A DNA stretch of 64,000 nucleotides from positions 1-64,000 of the forward strand of contig CANQFA010000001.1 of assembly GCA_947597925.1 (NCBI GenBank), in the 5' to 3' direction. The notes under the pieces are model-generated. The model was not told the DNA's origin. It ran no database searches and worked only from the letters and a program-made list of their open reading frames with translations. The position numbers and the translations under genes were made by a program. Position 1 is the first letter of the stretch, and each line of letters opens with the position of its first letter. This document shows positions 41,717 through 52,084 of this stretch, piece after piece. Origin of the DNA: an uncultured Clostridia bacterium. Its GTDB lineage: Bacteria; Bacillota; Clostridia; Christensenellales; Borkfalkiaceae.

Positions 41717-43678
41717 ATGGAACATCATGAGTTTGTATTGAAGGCGCCCTTTTCGCCTACGGGAGATCAGCCCGAGGCGATCGCATCGCTCACGCAGGGC
41801 GTTTTAGACGGCATCCGCACGCAGGTGCTTGTGGGCGTGACGGGAAGCGGCAAGACCTTTACGATGGCAAATGTCATCAGAAATGTCGGCAGACCCGCCC
41901 TCGTCATCGCACACAACAAGACGCTTGCCGCCCAGCTCTGCAATGAATTTCGCGAGTTCTTCCCCGAGAACCGCGTGGAGTACTTCGTCTCCTACTACGA
42001 CTACTACCAGCCCGAGAGCTATATCCCCTCGACGGATACCTATATCGAGAAGGATATGTCCATCAACGACGAGATAGATAAGCTCCGCAACGCCGCGACT
42101 TGCTCTCTCGGCGAGCGGGACGACGTCATCATCGTCTCTTCGGTGAGCTGTATCTATGGCTTGGGTGCCCCCGAGGAGTTCTTCCGTCTCGGCATCTCCC
42201 TTCGCCCGGGACAGAGGATGGAGCGCAGTGAGCTCCTCTCCCGCCTCGTGGATATCCAATATTCCCGCAACGACCTCGACTTCAAGCGCTCCACCTTCCG
42301 GGTGCGCGGCGACGTCGTGGAGATCTTTCCCGCATCCAACTCGGAGGTCGCCGTCCGCGTGGAATTCTTCGGCGACGAGATCGACCGCATCTCCGAAGAG
42401 GACGTGACGACGGGCAAAGTAGTTTCCACCCTCAAGCACGCCGTCATCTTTCCCGCCAGTCATTATGCGGTGGGGAGCGAGCGGCTCGAAAAGGCCCTCG
42501 CCATGATCGCAGAGGACCTCGAGGGGGAGGTGACCGCCTTTGAGGTGCAGGGCAAGCTGCTCGAGGCACAGCGCCTCCGCCAACGCACCGAGCACGACCT
42601 CGAGATGATGCGCGAGATCGGCTACTGTTCGGGCATCGAGAACTATTCCCGCTATTTCGACGGCAGGAGCCCGGGGGAGCCCTCCTTTACCCTCCTCGAT
42701 TACTTCCGCGGAAATTTCCTCGTCTTCATCGACGAGAGCCACATGACCATCCCGCAGATCCGCGCCATGTACAATGGCGACCGCGCGCGCAAGACCAATC
42801 TCGTGGAATACGGCTTCCGCATGAGCTCGGCCTATGACAACCGCCCGCTCACCTTCGAGGAATTCGACGCCCGCGTGCCCCAGCTCATCTGCATCTCGGC
42901 GACGCCCGCGCCCTACGAGCTCTCCATTTCGGGAAATACGGTGGAGCAGCTCATCCGCCCCACGGGACTTTTGGACCCGCCCGTGACGGTAAAGCCCACC
43001 AAGGGACAGATCGACGATCTCCTTTCCGAAGTACATACCACGGTCATGGGTGGGGGACGCGTGCTCGTGACCACCCTCACAAAGCGCATGGCAGAGGCGC
43101 TCACCGACTACATGAAGGAGGCGGGCATCAAGGTCCGCTACATGCACTCGGACATCGACACTCTGGAGCGCATCGACATCATCAACGGACTTCGGAGCGG
43201 AGAATTTGACGTGCTGTGCGGCATCAACCTCCTCCGCGAGGGGCTGGACCTGCCCGAAGTCAAGCTCGTCGCCATCCTCGATGCCGACAAGGAGGGATTT
43301 CTCCGCAGCGAGACCTCCCTCGTGCAGACCATAGGCCGCGCCGCGAGAAATGCGGAGGGCAGGGTCATCATGTACGCCGACGAGATGACGGGCAGCATGG
43401 AGCGCGCCATCGGCGAGACGAACAGGCGGCGGAGCAAACAGCAGGCCTATAACGCGGCGCACGGCATCGTCCCGAAGACCATCGTCAAGGAAGTGAAGTC
43501 CACGATCTCCGTGACGGGCAAGGCAAAGCGGGGCGCCGAAGTCGCACAGAAGGACATCCCCGAGGAGATAGAGAAGCTCAAGACGCTCATGCGCATCGCG
43601 GCAAATGCCCTCGACTACGAGCGCGCCATCGAGATCCGCGAGACCATCAATGAGCTCAGAAAACGCATGAGGAAGTAA
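41717..43678 (+). CDS. uvrB: excinuclease ABC subunit B
   Basis: 653 residues, normal. Helicase motifs: Walker [15 protein letters not shown], the beta-hairpin [23 protein letters not shown], the C-terminal helicase motifs ([18 protein letters not shown]), and the UVR domain at the end ([19 protein letters not shown]). It loads onto damaged DNA with UvrA. A 5'-nucleotidase-like gene lies between uvrB and uvrA. No uvrC is in the window. Confidence 0.98.
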   Translation: MEHHEFVLKAPFSPTGDQPEAIASLTQGVLDGIRTQVLVGVTGSGKTFTMANVIRNVGRPALVIAHNKTLAAQLCNEFREFFPENRVEYFVSYYDYYQPESYIPSTDTYIEKDMSINDEIDKLRNAATCSLGERDDVIIVSSVSCIYGLGAPEEFFRLGISLRPGQRMERSELLSRLVDIQYSRNDLDFKRSTFRVRGDVVEIFPASNSEVAVRVEFFGDEIDRISEEDVTTGKVVSTLKHAVIFPASHYAVGSERLEKALAMIAEDLEGEVTAFEVQGKLLEAQRLRQRTEHDLEMMREIGYCSGIENYSRYFDGRSPGEPSFTLLDYFRGNFLVFIDESHMTIPQIRAMYNGDRARKTNLVEYGFRMSSAYDNRPLTFEEFDARVPQLICISATPAPYELSISGNTVEQLIRPTGLLDPPVTVKPTKGQIDDLLSEVHTTVMGGGRVLVTTLTKRMAEALTDYMKEAGIKVRYMHSDIDTLERIDIINGLRSGEFDVLCGINLLREGLDLPEVKLVAILDADKEGFLRSETSLVQTIGRAARNAEGRVIMYADEMTGSMERAIGETNRRRSKQQAYNAAHGIVPKTIVKEVKSTISVTGKAKRGAEVAQKDIPEEIEKLKTLMRIAANALDYERAIEIRETINELRKRMRK

Positions 43679-43726
43679 GTTTTTCTACCCCATATCCCCA
43701 AAATCATGCAAAGAAGGAGGCACCAC

Positions 43727-44317
43727 ATGAGGATCGCAGTGGATCTGGACGATACCCTCAATATCGTCGACCGCGTCGGCAGGGCGGGCGCCTATATCGA
43801 ACGCAAGAACCTCGACTTTCACCTCGCGAAGGAGTTTTCCAATAAGTTCGTCGAGGTCTATGACTGGGAACTCCCCGACGTCCTGGAGTTCATTCGCGAC
43901 GGGGGGATCGTTGCCTTTACGGACGCCGAGGCACGGAAGGGGGCGCGGCAGGTCCTCACCCGCTGGCGCGAGGAGGGACATGAAGTCGTCATCCTCACCT
44001 CCCGCCCCGAGGAGTGGTTCGTCAACCCCGAGAAGGTAGCCCGCGACTGGCTCGAGAAGCGGAGCATCCCCTACGACGAGATCGTCGCCAATATCCCCTT
44101 CGCCCAAAAGGGCAAGTACTGCAGGGAGCACGACATCCCCATCCTCGTGGACGATGACCCCGATGTCTGTCTCGCCGCACAGGAGGACGGGGTGCGCGCC
44201 GTCCTCGCCGTGGGCAAGCACAATATCCATCGTGCCGCGGAGATCCGCTACGGGGGCAAGGACTGGAAACAGATCGACCTCGCGGTGAGGCACATCCTCG
44301 GCATGATCCGCACCTGA
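43727..44317 (+). CDS. HAD-family 5'-nucleotidase-like phosphatase
   Basis: 196 residues. HAD motif I is IAVDLDDTLN (residues 3-12), motif II VILTSRP, and the acidic motif IV VDDDPDVCLAA; a cap-like helical segment lies after motif I. This layout is that of the NT5C-type deoxynucleotidase-like proteins (PF06941). AAGGAGG precedes ATG 43727. It lies between uvrB and uvrA, with uvrA only 16 nt downstream. A role in cleaning up nucleotides after repair is a guess from context. Confidence 0.85.
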   Translation: MRIAVDLDDTLNIVDRVGRAGAYIERKNLDFHLAKEFSNKFVEVYDWELPDVLEFIRDGGIVAFTDAEARKGARQVLTRWREEGHEVVILTSRPEEWFVNPEKVARDWLEKRSIPYDEIVANIPFAQKGKYCREHDIPILVDDDPDVCLAAQEDGVRAVLAVGKHNIHRAAEIRYGGKDWKQIDLAVRHILGMIRT

Positions 44318-44333
44318 TTTTAGAAGAAAGACC

Positions 44334-47147
44334 ATGAAAGATAGCATCGTCATCAAGGGCGCAAAGGCAAACAACCTCAAAAACATCGACCTCACCATCC
44401 CGCGCGGTACGCTCACCGTCTTCACGGGGCTCTCGGGCAGCGGCAAGTCCACCCTCGCATTCGACACCATCTTTGCCGAGGGACAGCGCCGCTACATGGA
44501 GAGCCTCTCTTCCTACGCGCGGCAATTCCTCGGCATGATGGAGAAGCCCGACGTGGAGTCCATAGAGGGGCTCTCGCCCGCCATCTCCATCGATCAGAAG
44601 ACGACGAGCCACAACCCCCGCTCCACCGTGGGCACCGTGACGGAGATCTATGACTACCTCCGCCTCCTCTTCGCGCGCGCAGGCACCCCCCATTGTCCCA
44701 AATGCGGCAGGGAGATCAAGCGGCAGACGGTAGATGAGATCGCCGACCGCGTGATGGAGCTCCCCGAGGGGAGCAAGATCCTCGTGACCGCGCCCGTTGT
44801 CCGCGGCAAGAAGGGGGAATTCAAGAAGGAACTCGCCGCCTACCGCAAGAGCGGCTTTGCGCGGGTGAAGGCGGACGGCATCGTCTATGACCTGCAGGAG
44901 GACATCGTCCTCGAGAAGAATGTGCGGCACGACCTCTCCGTCGTCGTGGACCGCCTCGTCGTGAAAGAGGGGGCCTTAAAGCGCCTCACCGAGTCGCTCG
45001 AGACGGCTCTGAAACTCGCCGACGGGCTTGTCGTCATAGACATGGGTGGCACGGAGACGCTCTACTCCTCCCGCTACGCCTGTCCCGACTGCGGCATCTC
45101 CATCGAGGAGGTGGAGCCCCGTCTCTTCTCCTTCAATACCGTCTGGGGCGCCTGCCCCACCTGCTCGGGCCTCGGCTTTACGCAAAAGGTGGACCCCGAC
45201 CTCATCTGCCCCGACCGCAGGCTGACTCTGCGCGGGGGCGCCATCCGCATCAGCGGATGGAATCTCGACTCCTCCTCCGTCACACAGGCCTACCTCGGCG
45301 CCCTGTCGCGGCACTACGGCTTCTCCCTCGATGTCCCCGTGGAGGACCTCCCCGAGGGCGTCTTCGAACTCCTGATGTATGGGAATGGGGGCGAGAAGAT
45401 CGACCTCGAGTACAATACAAAGACCTTCCGCTCCACCTATAAGGCGGCGTGGGAGGGCTTCGTCAATAACCTCCAGCGGCGGTACGAGCAGACGGCTTCG
45501 CAGGGCGTCAAGTGGGATATCGAGCGCTATATGCGCACCTCTCCCTGCCCCGCCTGCCACGGAAAGCGGCTGAAAAAGGAGGCCCTCGCTGTCACGGTGG
45601 GGGGAAAGAACATCTACGAGGTGTGCGAGATGCCCGTGCGCGAGCTGCCCGCCTTCTTTGCGGGGCTCACCTTCTCCGCCGCGGGGCATGCCGTCGCCGA
45701 TGTCATCCTCAAGGAGATCTCGAGCCGCCTCAACTTCCTCGCGGGCGTGGGGCTCGAATACCTCACCCTCTCGCGGAGCGCCGCCACCCTCTCGGGCGGA
45801 GAGAGCCAGCGCATCCGCCTCGCCACGCAGATCGGGAGCGCGCTCTCGGGCGTCCTCTATATCCTCGATGAGCCCTCCATCGGCCTCCATCAGCGGGACA
45901 ATGAGAAACTCCTCGCCTCCCTCAAGGGGCTCAGGGACCTCGGCAATACCCTCATCGTCGTCGAGCACGACGAAGACACCATGCGCGCGGCGGACTTCCT
46001 CGTCGACATCGGCCCCATGGCGGGCGTGCACGGCGGGGAGATCGTCGCCACGGGCAGTGTGGAGGACCTCGAGGCCGAGCCGCGCTCCATCACGGGGGAC
46101 TATCTTGCGGGGCGGAGAAAGATAGAGGTGCCCGCCGTCCGCAAGGAGCCCGACGGGAGATGGCTCCGCGTGCACGGATGCCGTCAGAATAACCTCAAAA
46201 ATATCGATGTCGCCTTTCCCGCAGGCCTTTTCACCGTCGTCACGGGGGTGAGCGGCTCGGGCAAGAGCTCCCTCGTCAATGAGATCGTCATGCCCGCCCT
46301 CTCCAACGCCCTCAACGGCGCCCGCCTTCCCTTGGGGGATGCCGACTCCTTCGAGGGGATGGAATATTTCGACAAAGTCATCGCCATCGACCAGTCGCCC
46401 ATCGGCAGGACGCCGCGCTCCAATCCCGCCACCTATACGGGTGTCTTCACCAATATCCGCGACCTCTTCGCGGCGACGACGGACGCGCGGACCATGGGCT
46501 TCAAGTCGGGAAGATTTTCCTTTAACGTCGCGGGCGGGCGGTGCGAGAACTGCCAGGGCGACGGCATCATGAAGATCGAGATGCACTTCCTCCCCGACGT
46601 CTTCGTCCCCTGCGAGGTGTGCGGGGGCAAGCGCTATAACCGCGAGACGCTCGAGGTGAAGTATAAGGGCAAGTCCATCGCCGACGTCCTCGACATGACC
46701 GTGGAGGAGGCCTGTGACTTTTTCAAGAGCCTTCCCTCCGTCTACAATAAGATCAGGACCTTAAACGACGTGGGGCTCGGCTATATCAAGCTCGGGCAGT
46801 CCTCCACCACCCTCTCGGGGGGAGAGGCCCAGCGCGTGAAGCTCGCGACCGAGCTCGCGAAGCGCTCCACGGGCAAGACCTTTTATATCCTCGATGAGCC
46901 CACGACAGGGCTCTCCGCCTACGACGTCGACAAGCTCGTCAAGATCCTCCTCCGTCTCCGCGAGGGAGGAAATACCGTCGTCGTCATAGAGCATAACCTC
47001 GACGTCATCAAGGTCGCGGACTACCTCATCGACCTCGGACCCGAGGGAGGGGACGGCGGTGGCACCGTCGTCGCCACGGGCACGCCCGAGGAGCTCACGC
47101 GGGTACAGGCAAGCTATACGGGCGCCTTTTTGAAGAAGGTGCTCTGA
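44334..47147 (+). CDS. uvrA: excinuclease ABC subunit A
   Basis: 937 residues, full length. Two ABC ATPase modules, each with Walker A (GLSGSGKSTLAFDT near residue 32; GVSGSGKSSLVNE near 640), signature LSGGE and a Walker B with LDEP. Zinc modules: CPKCG, CPDCG/CPTCSG, CPACHGKR and CENCQGDG/CEVCGGKR. It detects DNA damage and delivers UvrB. AGAAAG lies before ATG 44334. The next gene starts 8 nt downstream. Confidence 0.98.
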   Translation: MKDSIVIKGAKANNLKNIDLTIPRGTLTVFTGLSGSGKSTLAFDTIFAEGQRRYMESLSSYARQFLGMMEKPDVESIEGLSPAISIDQKTTSHNPRSTVGTVTEIYDYLRLLFARAGTPHCPKCGREIKRQTVDEIADRVMELPEGSKILVTAPVVRGKKGEFKKELAAYRKSGFARVKADGIVYDLQEDIVLEKNVRHDLSVVVDRLVVKEGALKRLTESLETALKLADGLVVIDMGGTETLYSSRYACPDCGISIEEVEPRLFSFNTVWGACPTCSGLGFTQKVDPDLICPDRRLTLRGGAIRISGWNLDSSSVTQAYLGALSRHYGFSLDVPVEDLPEGVFELLMYGNGGEKIDLEYNTKTFRSTYKAAWEGFVNNLQRRYEQTASQGVKWDIERYMRTSPCPACHGKRLKKEALAVTVGGKNIYEVCEMPVRELPAFFAGLTFSAAGHAVADVILKEISSRLNFLAGVGLEYLTLSRSAATLSGGESQRIRLATQIGSALSGVLYILDEPSIGLHQRDNEKLLASLKGLRDLGNTLIVVEHDEDTMRAADFLVDIGPMAGVHGGEIVATGSVEDLEAEPRSITGDYLAGRRKIEVPAVRKEPDGRWLRVHGCRQNNLKNIDVAFPAGLFTVVTGVSGSGKSSLVNEIVMPALSNALNGARLPLGDADSFEGMEYFDKVIAIDQSPIGRTPRSNPATYTGVFTNIRDLFAATTDARTMGFKSGRFSFNVAGGRCENCQGDGIMKIEMHFLPDVFVPCEVCGGKRYNRETLEVKYKGKSIADVLDMTVEEACDFFKSLPSVYNKIRTLNDVGLGYIKLGQSSTTLSGGEAQRVKLATELAKRSTGKTFYILDEPTTGLSAYDVDKLVKILLRLREGGNTVVVIEHNLDVIKVADYLIDLGPEGGDGGGTVVATGTPEELTRVQASYTGAFLKKVL

Positions 47148-47155
47148 GGAGGACC

Positions 47156-48331
47156 ATGTTCGACAAGAGATCGGAAAAACTCGGCACCGAGCGCTCGGAG
47201 ATCCGCGAGCTCTTCGAGTGCGCAAACGCCATGCGGGCGGAGGGAAGGGAGGTCTACGACTTCTCCATAGGCAATCCCACGGCGCCCACTCCCGAAAAGG
47301 TGACGGAGGAGCTTGTGCGCCTCCTCAGGGAAGAGCCGTCCGCGCGCCTGCATGGATACACCTCCGCGGCGGGGGATATGACGGTGCGAAGGGCGGTCGC
47401 AAGGCAGCTGCAGAGCGCATCGGGGGTATCCATGTCCGAGGACCTCGTCTTCATGACGTGCGGGGCGGCAGCCTCCCTCGTCATCGCGCTCACGGCCGTC
47501 CTCGAGCGGGGAGAGGAGGTCGTCGTGCCCGCGCCCTATTTCCCCGAATATGCCGTCTTTACCGAGACGGCGGGCGGGCGCCTCGTGCCCGTGAAGACGG
47601 ACGGGAGATTTCACCTAGACCTCGGGGAGATGGAGCGCGCCATCACGGAGAGGACCCGCGCCGTCCTCCTCAACTCGCCCAATAACCCCACGGGTGCGGT
47701 CTATGGAAAGGAGGAGCTCCGCGCGCTCGGCGAACTCCTCCGAAAGAAGGGAATGGGGTACGGAAAACCCATCTTCCTCCTCTCCGATGAGCCCTACCGC
47801 GAACTCGTGTACGACGGCGCGCCGCCCGTGAGTCCCCTCGCGGTCTACGAAAACACCGTGATCCTCTACTCCTTTTCCAAGTCGCTGACCCTTGCGGGGG
47901 AGAGGGTGGGCTATCTCGCCGTCTCCTCGCGGTGCGCGCAAAAGGAGCGCCTCTTTGCCGCCATGGCGGGCGCGGCGAGGGCACACGGCTATGTCTGCGC
48001 GCCTGCGCTCTTCCAGAGGGCGCTCGCCTCCTGCCTCTCGGAGAAGTGCGACCTCGGGCAATATCGCGCCTGTCGGGACCTTCTCCACACCTCTCTTTCG
48101 GACATGGGGTATGCCTGCACGCTCCCCGAGGGGGCATTTTATCTCTTCGTAAAGGCGCCGCGCGGCGACGGAAAGGAATTTTCCGAGCGTGCAAAGGGCT
48201 TCGGACTCATGCTTGTTCCCTCCGATTCCTTCGGTATCGCGGGGTATGTCCGCATCTCCTACTGCGTGCCGCTTGCCGTGGCGGAGGGGAGCCTGCCCGC
48301 CTTCCGCGCCCTCCTTGCCTCCTACAGATAG
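47156..48331 (+). CDS. PLP-dependent aminotransferase (class I/II)
   Basis: 391 residues. The fold-type I pattern is clear: FSIGNPTAPTPE near the start, NSPNNPTG, the DEPYRELVY strand, and the PLP lysine in SFSKSLTLAGERVGY. Closest to AspC/AAT-like enzymes that transaminate aspartate or related amino acids; the precise substrate is not readable. The ATG is 8 nt after the uvrA stop, with AGGAGG overlapping that stop. Confidence 0.93.
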   Translation: MFDKRSEKLGTERSEIRELFECANAMRAEGREVYDFSIGNPTAPTPEKVTEELVRLLREEPSARLHGYTSAAGDMTVRRAVARQLQSASGVSMSEDLVFMTCGAAASLVIALTAVLERGEEVVVPAPYFPEYAVFTETAGGRLVPVKTDGRFHLDLGEMERAITERTRAVLLNSPNNPTGAVYGKEELRALGELLRKKGMGYGKPIFLLSDEPYRELVYDGAPPVSPLAVYENTVILYSFSKSLTLAGERVGYLAVSSRCAQKERLFAAMAGAARAHGYVCAPALFQRALASCLSEKCDLGQYRACRDLLHTSLSDMGYACTLPEGAFYLFVKAPRGDGKEFSERAKGFGLMLVPSDSFGIAGYVRISYCVPLAVAEGSLPAFRALLASYR

Positions 48332-48370
48332 GCGCGTCGAAAAAATTTTGAAAAATTTTCTCAAGAGGTC

Positions 48371-48399
48371 TTGACAATCAAAAGATTATTTTGTAAAAT
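48371..48399 (+). promoter_or_regulatory. rpiR-type gene promoter
   Basis: Perfect -35 TTGACA (48371-48376), 17-bp spacer, -10 TAAAAT (48394-48399). Confidence 0.82.
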
Positions 48400-48450
48400 A
48401 ATAGTCGGTCCCCGCGCGCGGATCTCGTGACAACAGGAAAGGAGAACGGC

Positions 48451-49278
48451 ATGCCCAACAACATTCGCAGAAAATTTGCTCAGCTGAAGGAAGGCAAGCT
48501 CACCAAGAGCCAGAAAAAGCTCATCGACTATTTCGAAAGCGTAGACCTCAAGAAGGTCATCTACATGTCCATCACCGACCTCGCGGCGGCGACGGGCGTC
48601 GCCGAGGCGACCGTGCTCCGCTTCTGCCGCCTCCTCGGCTTCGGCGGCTATCAGGAGTTTCGCCTGAGCCTCGCACAGAGTCTCTCCGAGACGCTGGACG
48701 ACGAGACGGGCATCGGCTTTATCGGCGAACTCGAGGAGACCTACCGCACGGCCATGGAAAATGTGCGCCGCGGCCTCTGTGAGGAAGATGTGCGCACCGC
48801 CATCGAGCTCATCCTCTCCTCGCGCACGGTATGCTGCTTCGGCGTGGGGCACTCCTATCTCGCCGCCCTCGAGCTGCATAACCGCCTCATGATGATGGGC
48901 GTCGTCACCTACTGTGAGCGGGATGCCCACCTGCAGAATGTCTACCTCTCCTCGCGGACGGCGGAGGATCTCCTCATCATCTTCTCCGTCTCGGGCTCCT
49001 CGAAGGACACCGTGGAGGCCGCCGAACTCGCCCGTTCCCTCGGCATGCGGGTGCTCATCGTGACCTGCTACGAGAAATCCCCGCTCTCCCGCTTCGGCGA
49101 TCTGGTGCTCTCCGCCGCACCCATGGACTCTCCCGTCCGCCCCGGCGCCATGGCGGGAAAGATCATGCAGCTCTTCATGGTCGATGTCCTGTGTACGGGC
49201 ATGCACAATGCCGACCGCGTGCGCTTCGACGCCTACTACGCCCGCAGCAGCCGCGCCACCGTGGGCAAGATGATCTGA
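48451..49278 (+). CDS. RpiR-family transcriptional regulator
   Basis: 275 residues. N-terminal RpiR helix-turn-helix (SITDLAAATGVAEATVLRFCRLLGF) and C-terminal SIS sugar-isomerase-like domain (CCFGVGHSYLAALELHNRLM, IIFSVSGSSKDTVEAA). It senses a phosphosugar. AAAGGAG 6 nt before ATG 48451; the longer frame from GTG 48427 lacks it. It precedes the GH31 glycosidase gene, the obvious candidate target. Confidence 0.94.
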   Translation: MPNNIRRKFAQLKEGKLTKSQKKLIDYFESVDLKKVIYMSITDLAAATGVAEATVLRFCRLLGFGGYQEFRLSLAQSLSETLDDETGIGFIGELEETYRTAMENVRRGLCEEDVRTAIELILSSRTVCCFGVGHSYLAALELHNRLMMMGVVTYCERDAHLQNVYLSSRTAEDLLIIFSVSGSSKDTVEAAELARSLGMRVLIVTCYEKSPLSRFGDLVLSAAPMDSPVRPGAMAGKIMQLFMVDVLCTGMHNADRVRFDAYYARSSRATVGKMI

Positions 49279-49295
49279 ATCCCGAAAACGCGACT

Positions 49296-49322
49296 CCGCA
49301 CCCTCCGAGGTGCGGGTTTTTT
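49296..49322 (+). terminator. rpiR-type gene terminator
   Basis: Stem CCGCACC (49296-49302)/GGTGCGG (49309-49315) with a 6-nt loop and a T-run (49317-49322). Confidence 0.85.
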
Positions 49323-49481
49323 GCGCCGTTCGGGGCGCACGAAAATGTAAGAAATTTTCAAATCCGCTCGAAAGGAGGGAAAAAAAGAGAAAAATTTCTC
49401 ACTTTACAGTAAATTTAAGAAATAATATGAACGTATTTCGAAGGATTTTTCACAAAAGATAAAAATTTTTTTCAAAAGCTC

Positions 49482-49510
49482 TTGACAATTTCACAAAGTC
49501 GGGTTACAAT
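49482..49510 (+). promoter_or_regulatory. GH31 gene promoter
   Basis: Perfect -35 TTGACA (49482-49487), 17-bp spacer, -10 TACAAT (49505-49510). The spacer starts ATTTCACAAAG, a possible operator area, but no clear inverted repeat is seen. Confidence 0.85.
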
Positions 49511-49540
49511 AGAGATACTGGGGGAAATGTTCGATATTTT

Positions 49541-51502
49541 ATGAAAAAAATCAATGCCCGACACATTGTGAAAACCGCAGACGGCTTTTCGCTCACCCTC
49601 TTCCGTGAGTACCGCGCGGTGTTCGGCTTCGGCGAGAAGTTCGACTCCGTGAATCAGAAGGGGAAGCTGGTCCGTGCCTGCATCCGAGGGAAGCGCTTCA
49701 ATCAGGGGGAGTGCACCTATCTCTCCATGCCCTTTTTCCTCACGCCCGACGGTTTCGGCATCTTCGTGGATACCTATGTCGAGGTGGACTTCGATTTCCG
49801 CCGCGACGGGGAGCTCACCATCACCTACGGCGAGGGCAGCCGCGGCGAGGGCGCCACGGTCTGGTATTTCGAGGGCACGCCGAAGGAAATTTTAGCCGAG
49901 TTCCGCAGCGTGGCGGGCATGCCCCGCGTCTTTCCCAAGTGGGTGCTCGGCAGCTGGATGAGCGCCAACCGCTGGACTTCGCAGGAGGAGGTCGAGCGGC
50001 AGCACGCCATGTCGCGCAAGTGGAATTTCCCGCACAACGTCCTCGTGCTCGAGCACTGGAGCGATGAGAATGCGGGCTATCTCTTCCGCGGGACCGATCT
50101 CTCCGTGACGGACGGGAGCGGCCATGCGGAGTATTCCGAGATGCGCTTCGGCGAGATCTGGCCCGACCCCCGCGCCATGATCCATGCCCTGCATGCGGGC
50201 GGGGTCCGCGTCATCCTCCGCGTGGAGCCCTACATGCACCGCGACGGCGACGCCGGGACGGCGAGCGGGGCGCAGAGCCGCGCAGACAGCGAGTATGCGG
50301 CGGCGCACGGCGAATGCGTAAAGGGGGAGGACGGCGCGCCCTATCCCCTCACGGGAAGCGCACACGAGGGGGATATCCTTCCCGACTTCACCAATCCCGC
50401 CGCGGCGGAGCATTGGTTCTCGCGCTTTGCCTATCTCCGCGACATGGGCGTGGACGGATTCAAGACGGACGGCGGGGAGATCGTCTTCGACGGCGCCGTC
50501 ACCTTCTTCGACGGGACGACGGAGCGGGAGGGAAATAACCGCTACGCCGAGATCTATACCGAGGGATTCGCGCAGTTCGTGGGGGAGACGGGCATCGTCT
50601 GTTCCCGCGCGGGCGGGCAGAGGAGCCCCTCCTTCTCGGTGACGTGGGCGGGCGAACAGGAGTCCACGTGGGCGGAATTTGCCGCCGTCATCAAGGCGGG
50701 GCTCTCGGCCTCCTTCTCGGGCGTCTCCCTGTGGGGGTTCGACATCGCGGGCTTTGCGGGATATCTCCCCTCCAAGGAGCTCTACCTGCGCGCGGTGCAG
50801 ACGGCGGCCTTTGTCCCCGTGATGCAGTGGAATAGTTACGAAGGCGACGACCGCTGCGACTTTACGGGCGCATGGAAGATAGGCGACCGCAGCCCGTGGA
50901 ATATCGCGGCCTATCACAAAGACGGCGAACTGCTCGACAATCTCAGGACGCAGTTTTTCCTGCACTACAATCTCATGCCCTACTTCTATCACCTCATGAA
51001 GGAGGCGGGGAAGACGGGCGTGCCCATCCTCCGCCATCTCGCGCTCGAGTTCCCCGAGGACGAGGCCGTGTACGGCATGGATGATGAATTTATGCTCGGT
51101 GACGCCCTGCTCGTGGCGCCCGTACTGCGCGACTATGTCGCCACGCGAAAGGTCTATCTGCCGCGCGGGCGGTGGTATGACCTCTTCACGGGGGCGCTCT
51201 ACGGCGGCGGCTGGCACGAGATCAAGCTCGACAAGCGGCATCTGCCCGTCTTCATGCGGGACAACTGCTGCGTCGCGCTCAACCTGAAGGACGGCAAGCT
51301 CTGCTCCGATGTCGGCTGCGGGCTGGAGAGCTACTGCGAGCTCGTCTTCCTCGTGACGGGAGAGGGGGCGCGGGACTTCGCCGACGACCTCGGGAATGCC
51401 GTCTCCCTCGTCTGGAATCCGCGCGAGAGCTATGCCCGTAAAAATAAGACCAATGTGCGCTACCGCGTGCTCCGTCTCGGAAGGGACAAGATATATGGAT
51501 AA
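49541..51502 (+). CDS. glycoside hydrolase family 31 (alpha-glucosidase / alpha-xylosidase type)
   Basis: 653 residues, cytoplasmic (no signal peptide). The N-terminal beta domain includes FGFGEKFDSV, and the catalytic barrel has GFKTDGGE (nucleophile Asp) with WAGEQESTWAEF and GVSLWGFDIAGFAG, typical of GH31. C-terminal beta domains follow, with VYGMDDEFMLGDALLVAPVL. It releases alpha-linked sugars from oligosaccharides taken into the cell. It probably forms an operon with the Big2 lipoprotein and GDPD that follow. GGGGGAAA precedes the ATG at an unusually long distance. Confidence 0.94.
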   Translation: MKKINARHIVKTADGFSLTLFREYRAVFGFGEKFDSVNQKGKLVRACIRGKRFNQGECTYLSMPFFLTPDGFGIFVDTYVEVDFDFRRDGELTITYGEGSRGEGATVWYFEGTPKEILAEFRSVAGMPRVFPKWVLGSWMSANRWTSQEEVERQHAMSRKWNFPHNVLVLEHWSDENAGYLFRGTDLSVTDGSGHAEYSEMRFGEIWPDPRAMIHALHAGGVRVILRVEPYMHRDGDAGTASGAQSRADSEYAAAHGECVKGEDGAPYPLTGSAHEGDILPDFTNPAAAEHWFSRFAYLRDMGVDGFKTDGGEIVFDGAVTFFDGTTEREGNNRYAEIYTEGFAQFVGETGIVCSRAGGQRSPSFSVTWAGEQESTWAEFAAVIKAGLSASFSGVSLWGFDIAGFAGYLPSKELYLRAVQTAAFVPVMQWNSYEGDDRCDFTGAWKIGDRSPWNIAAYHKDGELLDNLRTQFFLHYNLMPYFYHLMKEAGKTGVPILRHLALEFPEDEAVYGMDDEFMLGDALLVAPVLRDYVATRKVYLPRGRWYDLFTGALYGGGWHEIKLDKRHLPVFMRDNCCVALNLKDGKLCSDVGCGLESYCELVFLVTGEGARDFADDLGNAVSLVWNPRESYARKNKTNVRYRVLRLGRDKIYG

Positions 51503-51529
51503 GAAATTCGATCAGGAGGCTGAAGGAAT

Positions 51530-52072
51530 ATGAAAAAGGTAAGAGCGGTTGCTTTTGCCGCCCTTTTGCTTGCGCTCTGTCTGCTCTGCGCATGCACGGG
51601 CGGAATGCTTCCCTCCACCCTCGAGGTGACGGAGGGGGGCGAAGAGACGCTGGAGGCTACGGGCTTCGAAGAGGGTGACGAATGGGTCGTCCTCAATGAT
51701 GCCGTCGCAGTAGTCGAGGCGGACGGAGCCACGGCGACAGTGCGGGGAGTGGGCATCGGAACTACCGAAGTGCACATCCTCCGCGACGGAAAGACGGTGG
51801 GCACCTGCACGGTAAACGTGGTGCTTCCGCCCCTCTCCGTCTTCCTGCCCGAGGGGCTCCTCGTCCTCAAGAAGGGCGGCAAGGCGAGCGTGAGGGCGCT
51901 CATGGGCGTGCCCTATGAAGACGATGCCGAGTGGACGACTTCGGACAGGTCTGTGGCATCGGTAGAGGGCAATGGCCTCACGGCGCGCGTCGTGGCGGTG
52001 GGCACGGGCTCCTGCACGATGACGGTGCGCGCAAGCGGCTACGAGGCGAGCTTCACCGTGACGGTGGCATAA
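51530..52072 (+). CDS. lipoprotein with two Big2-like domains
   Basis: 180 residues. Signal peptide with lipobox LLCAC (Cys about 21), then two bacterial immunoglobulin-like (Big2) repeats: about 28-97 (LEVTEGGEETLEATG, NDAVAVVEADGATATVRGVGIGTTEV) and about 99-180 (LLVLKKGGKASVRALMG, WTTSDRSVASVEGNG). It is likely a small adhesive or stabilising surface domain protein. AGGAAT precedes the ATG, 27 nt after the GH31 stop. Confidence 0.88.
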   Translation: MKKVRAVAFAALLLALCLLCACTGGMLPSTLEVTEGGEETLEATGFEEGDEWVVLNDAVAVVEADGATATVRGVGIGTTEVHILRDGKTVGTCTVNVVLPPLSVFLPEGLLVLKKGGKASVRALMGVPYEDDAEWTTSDRSVASVEGNGLTARVVAVGTGSCTMTVRASGYEASFTVTVA

Positions 52073-52084
52073 GGGGGAAAGGGC

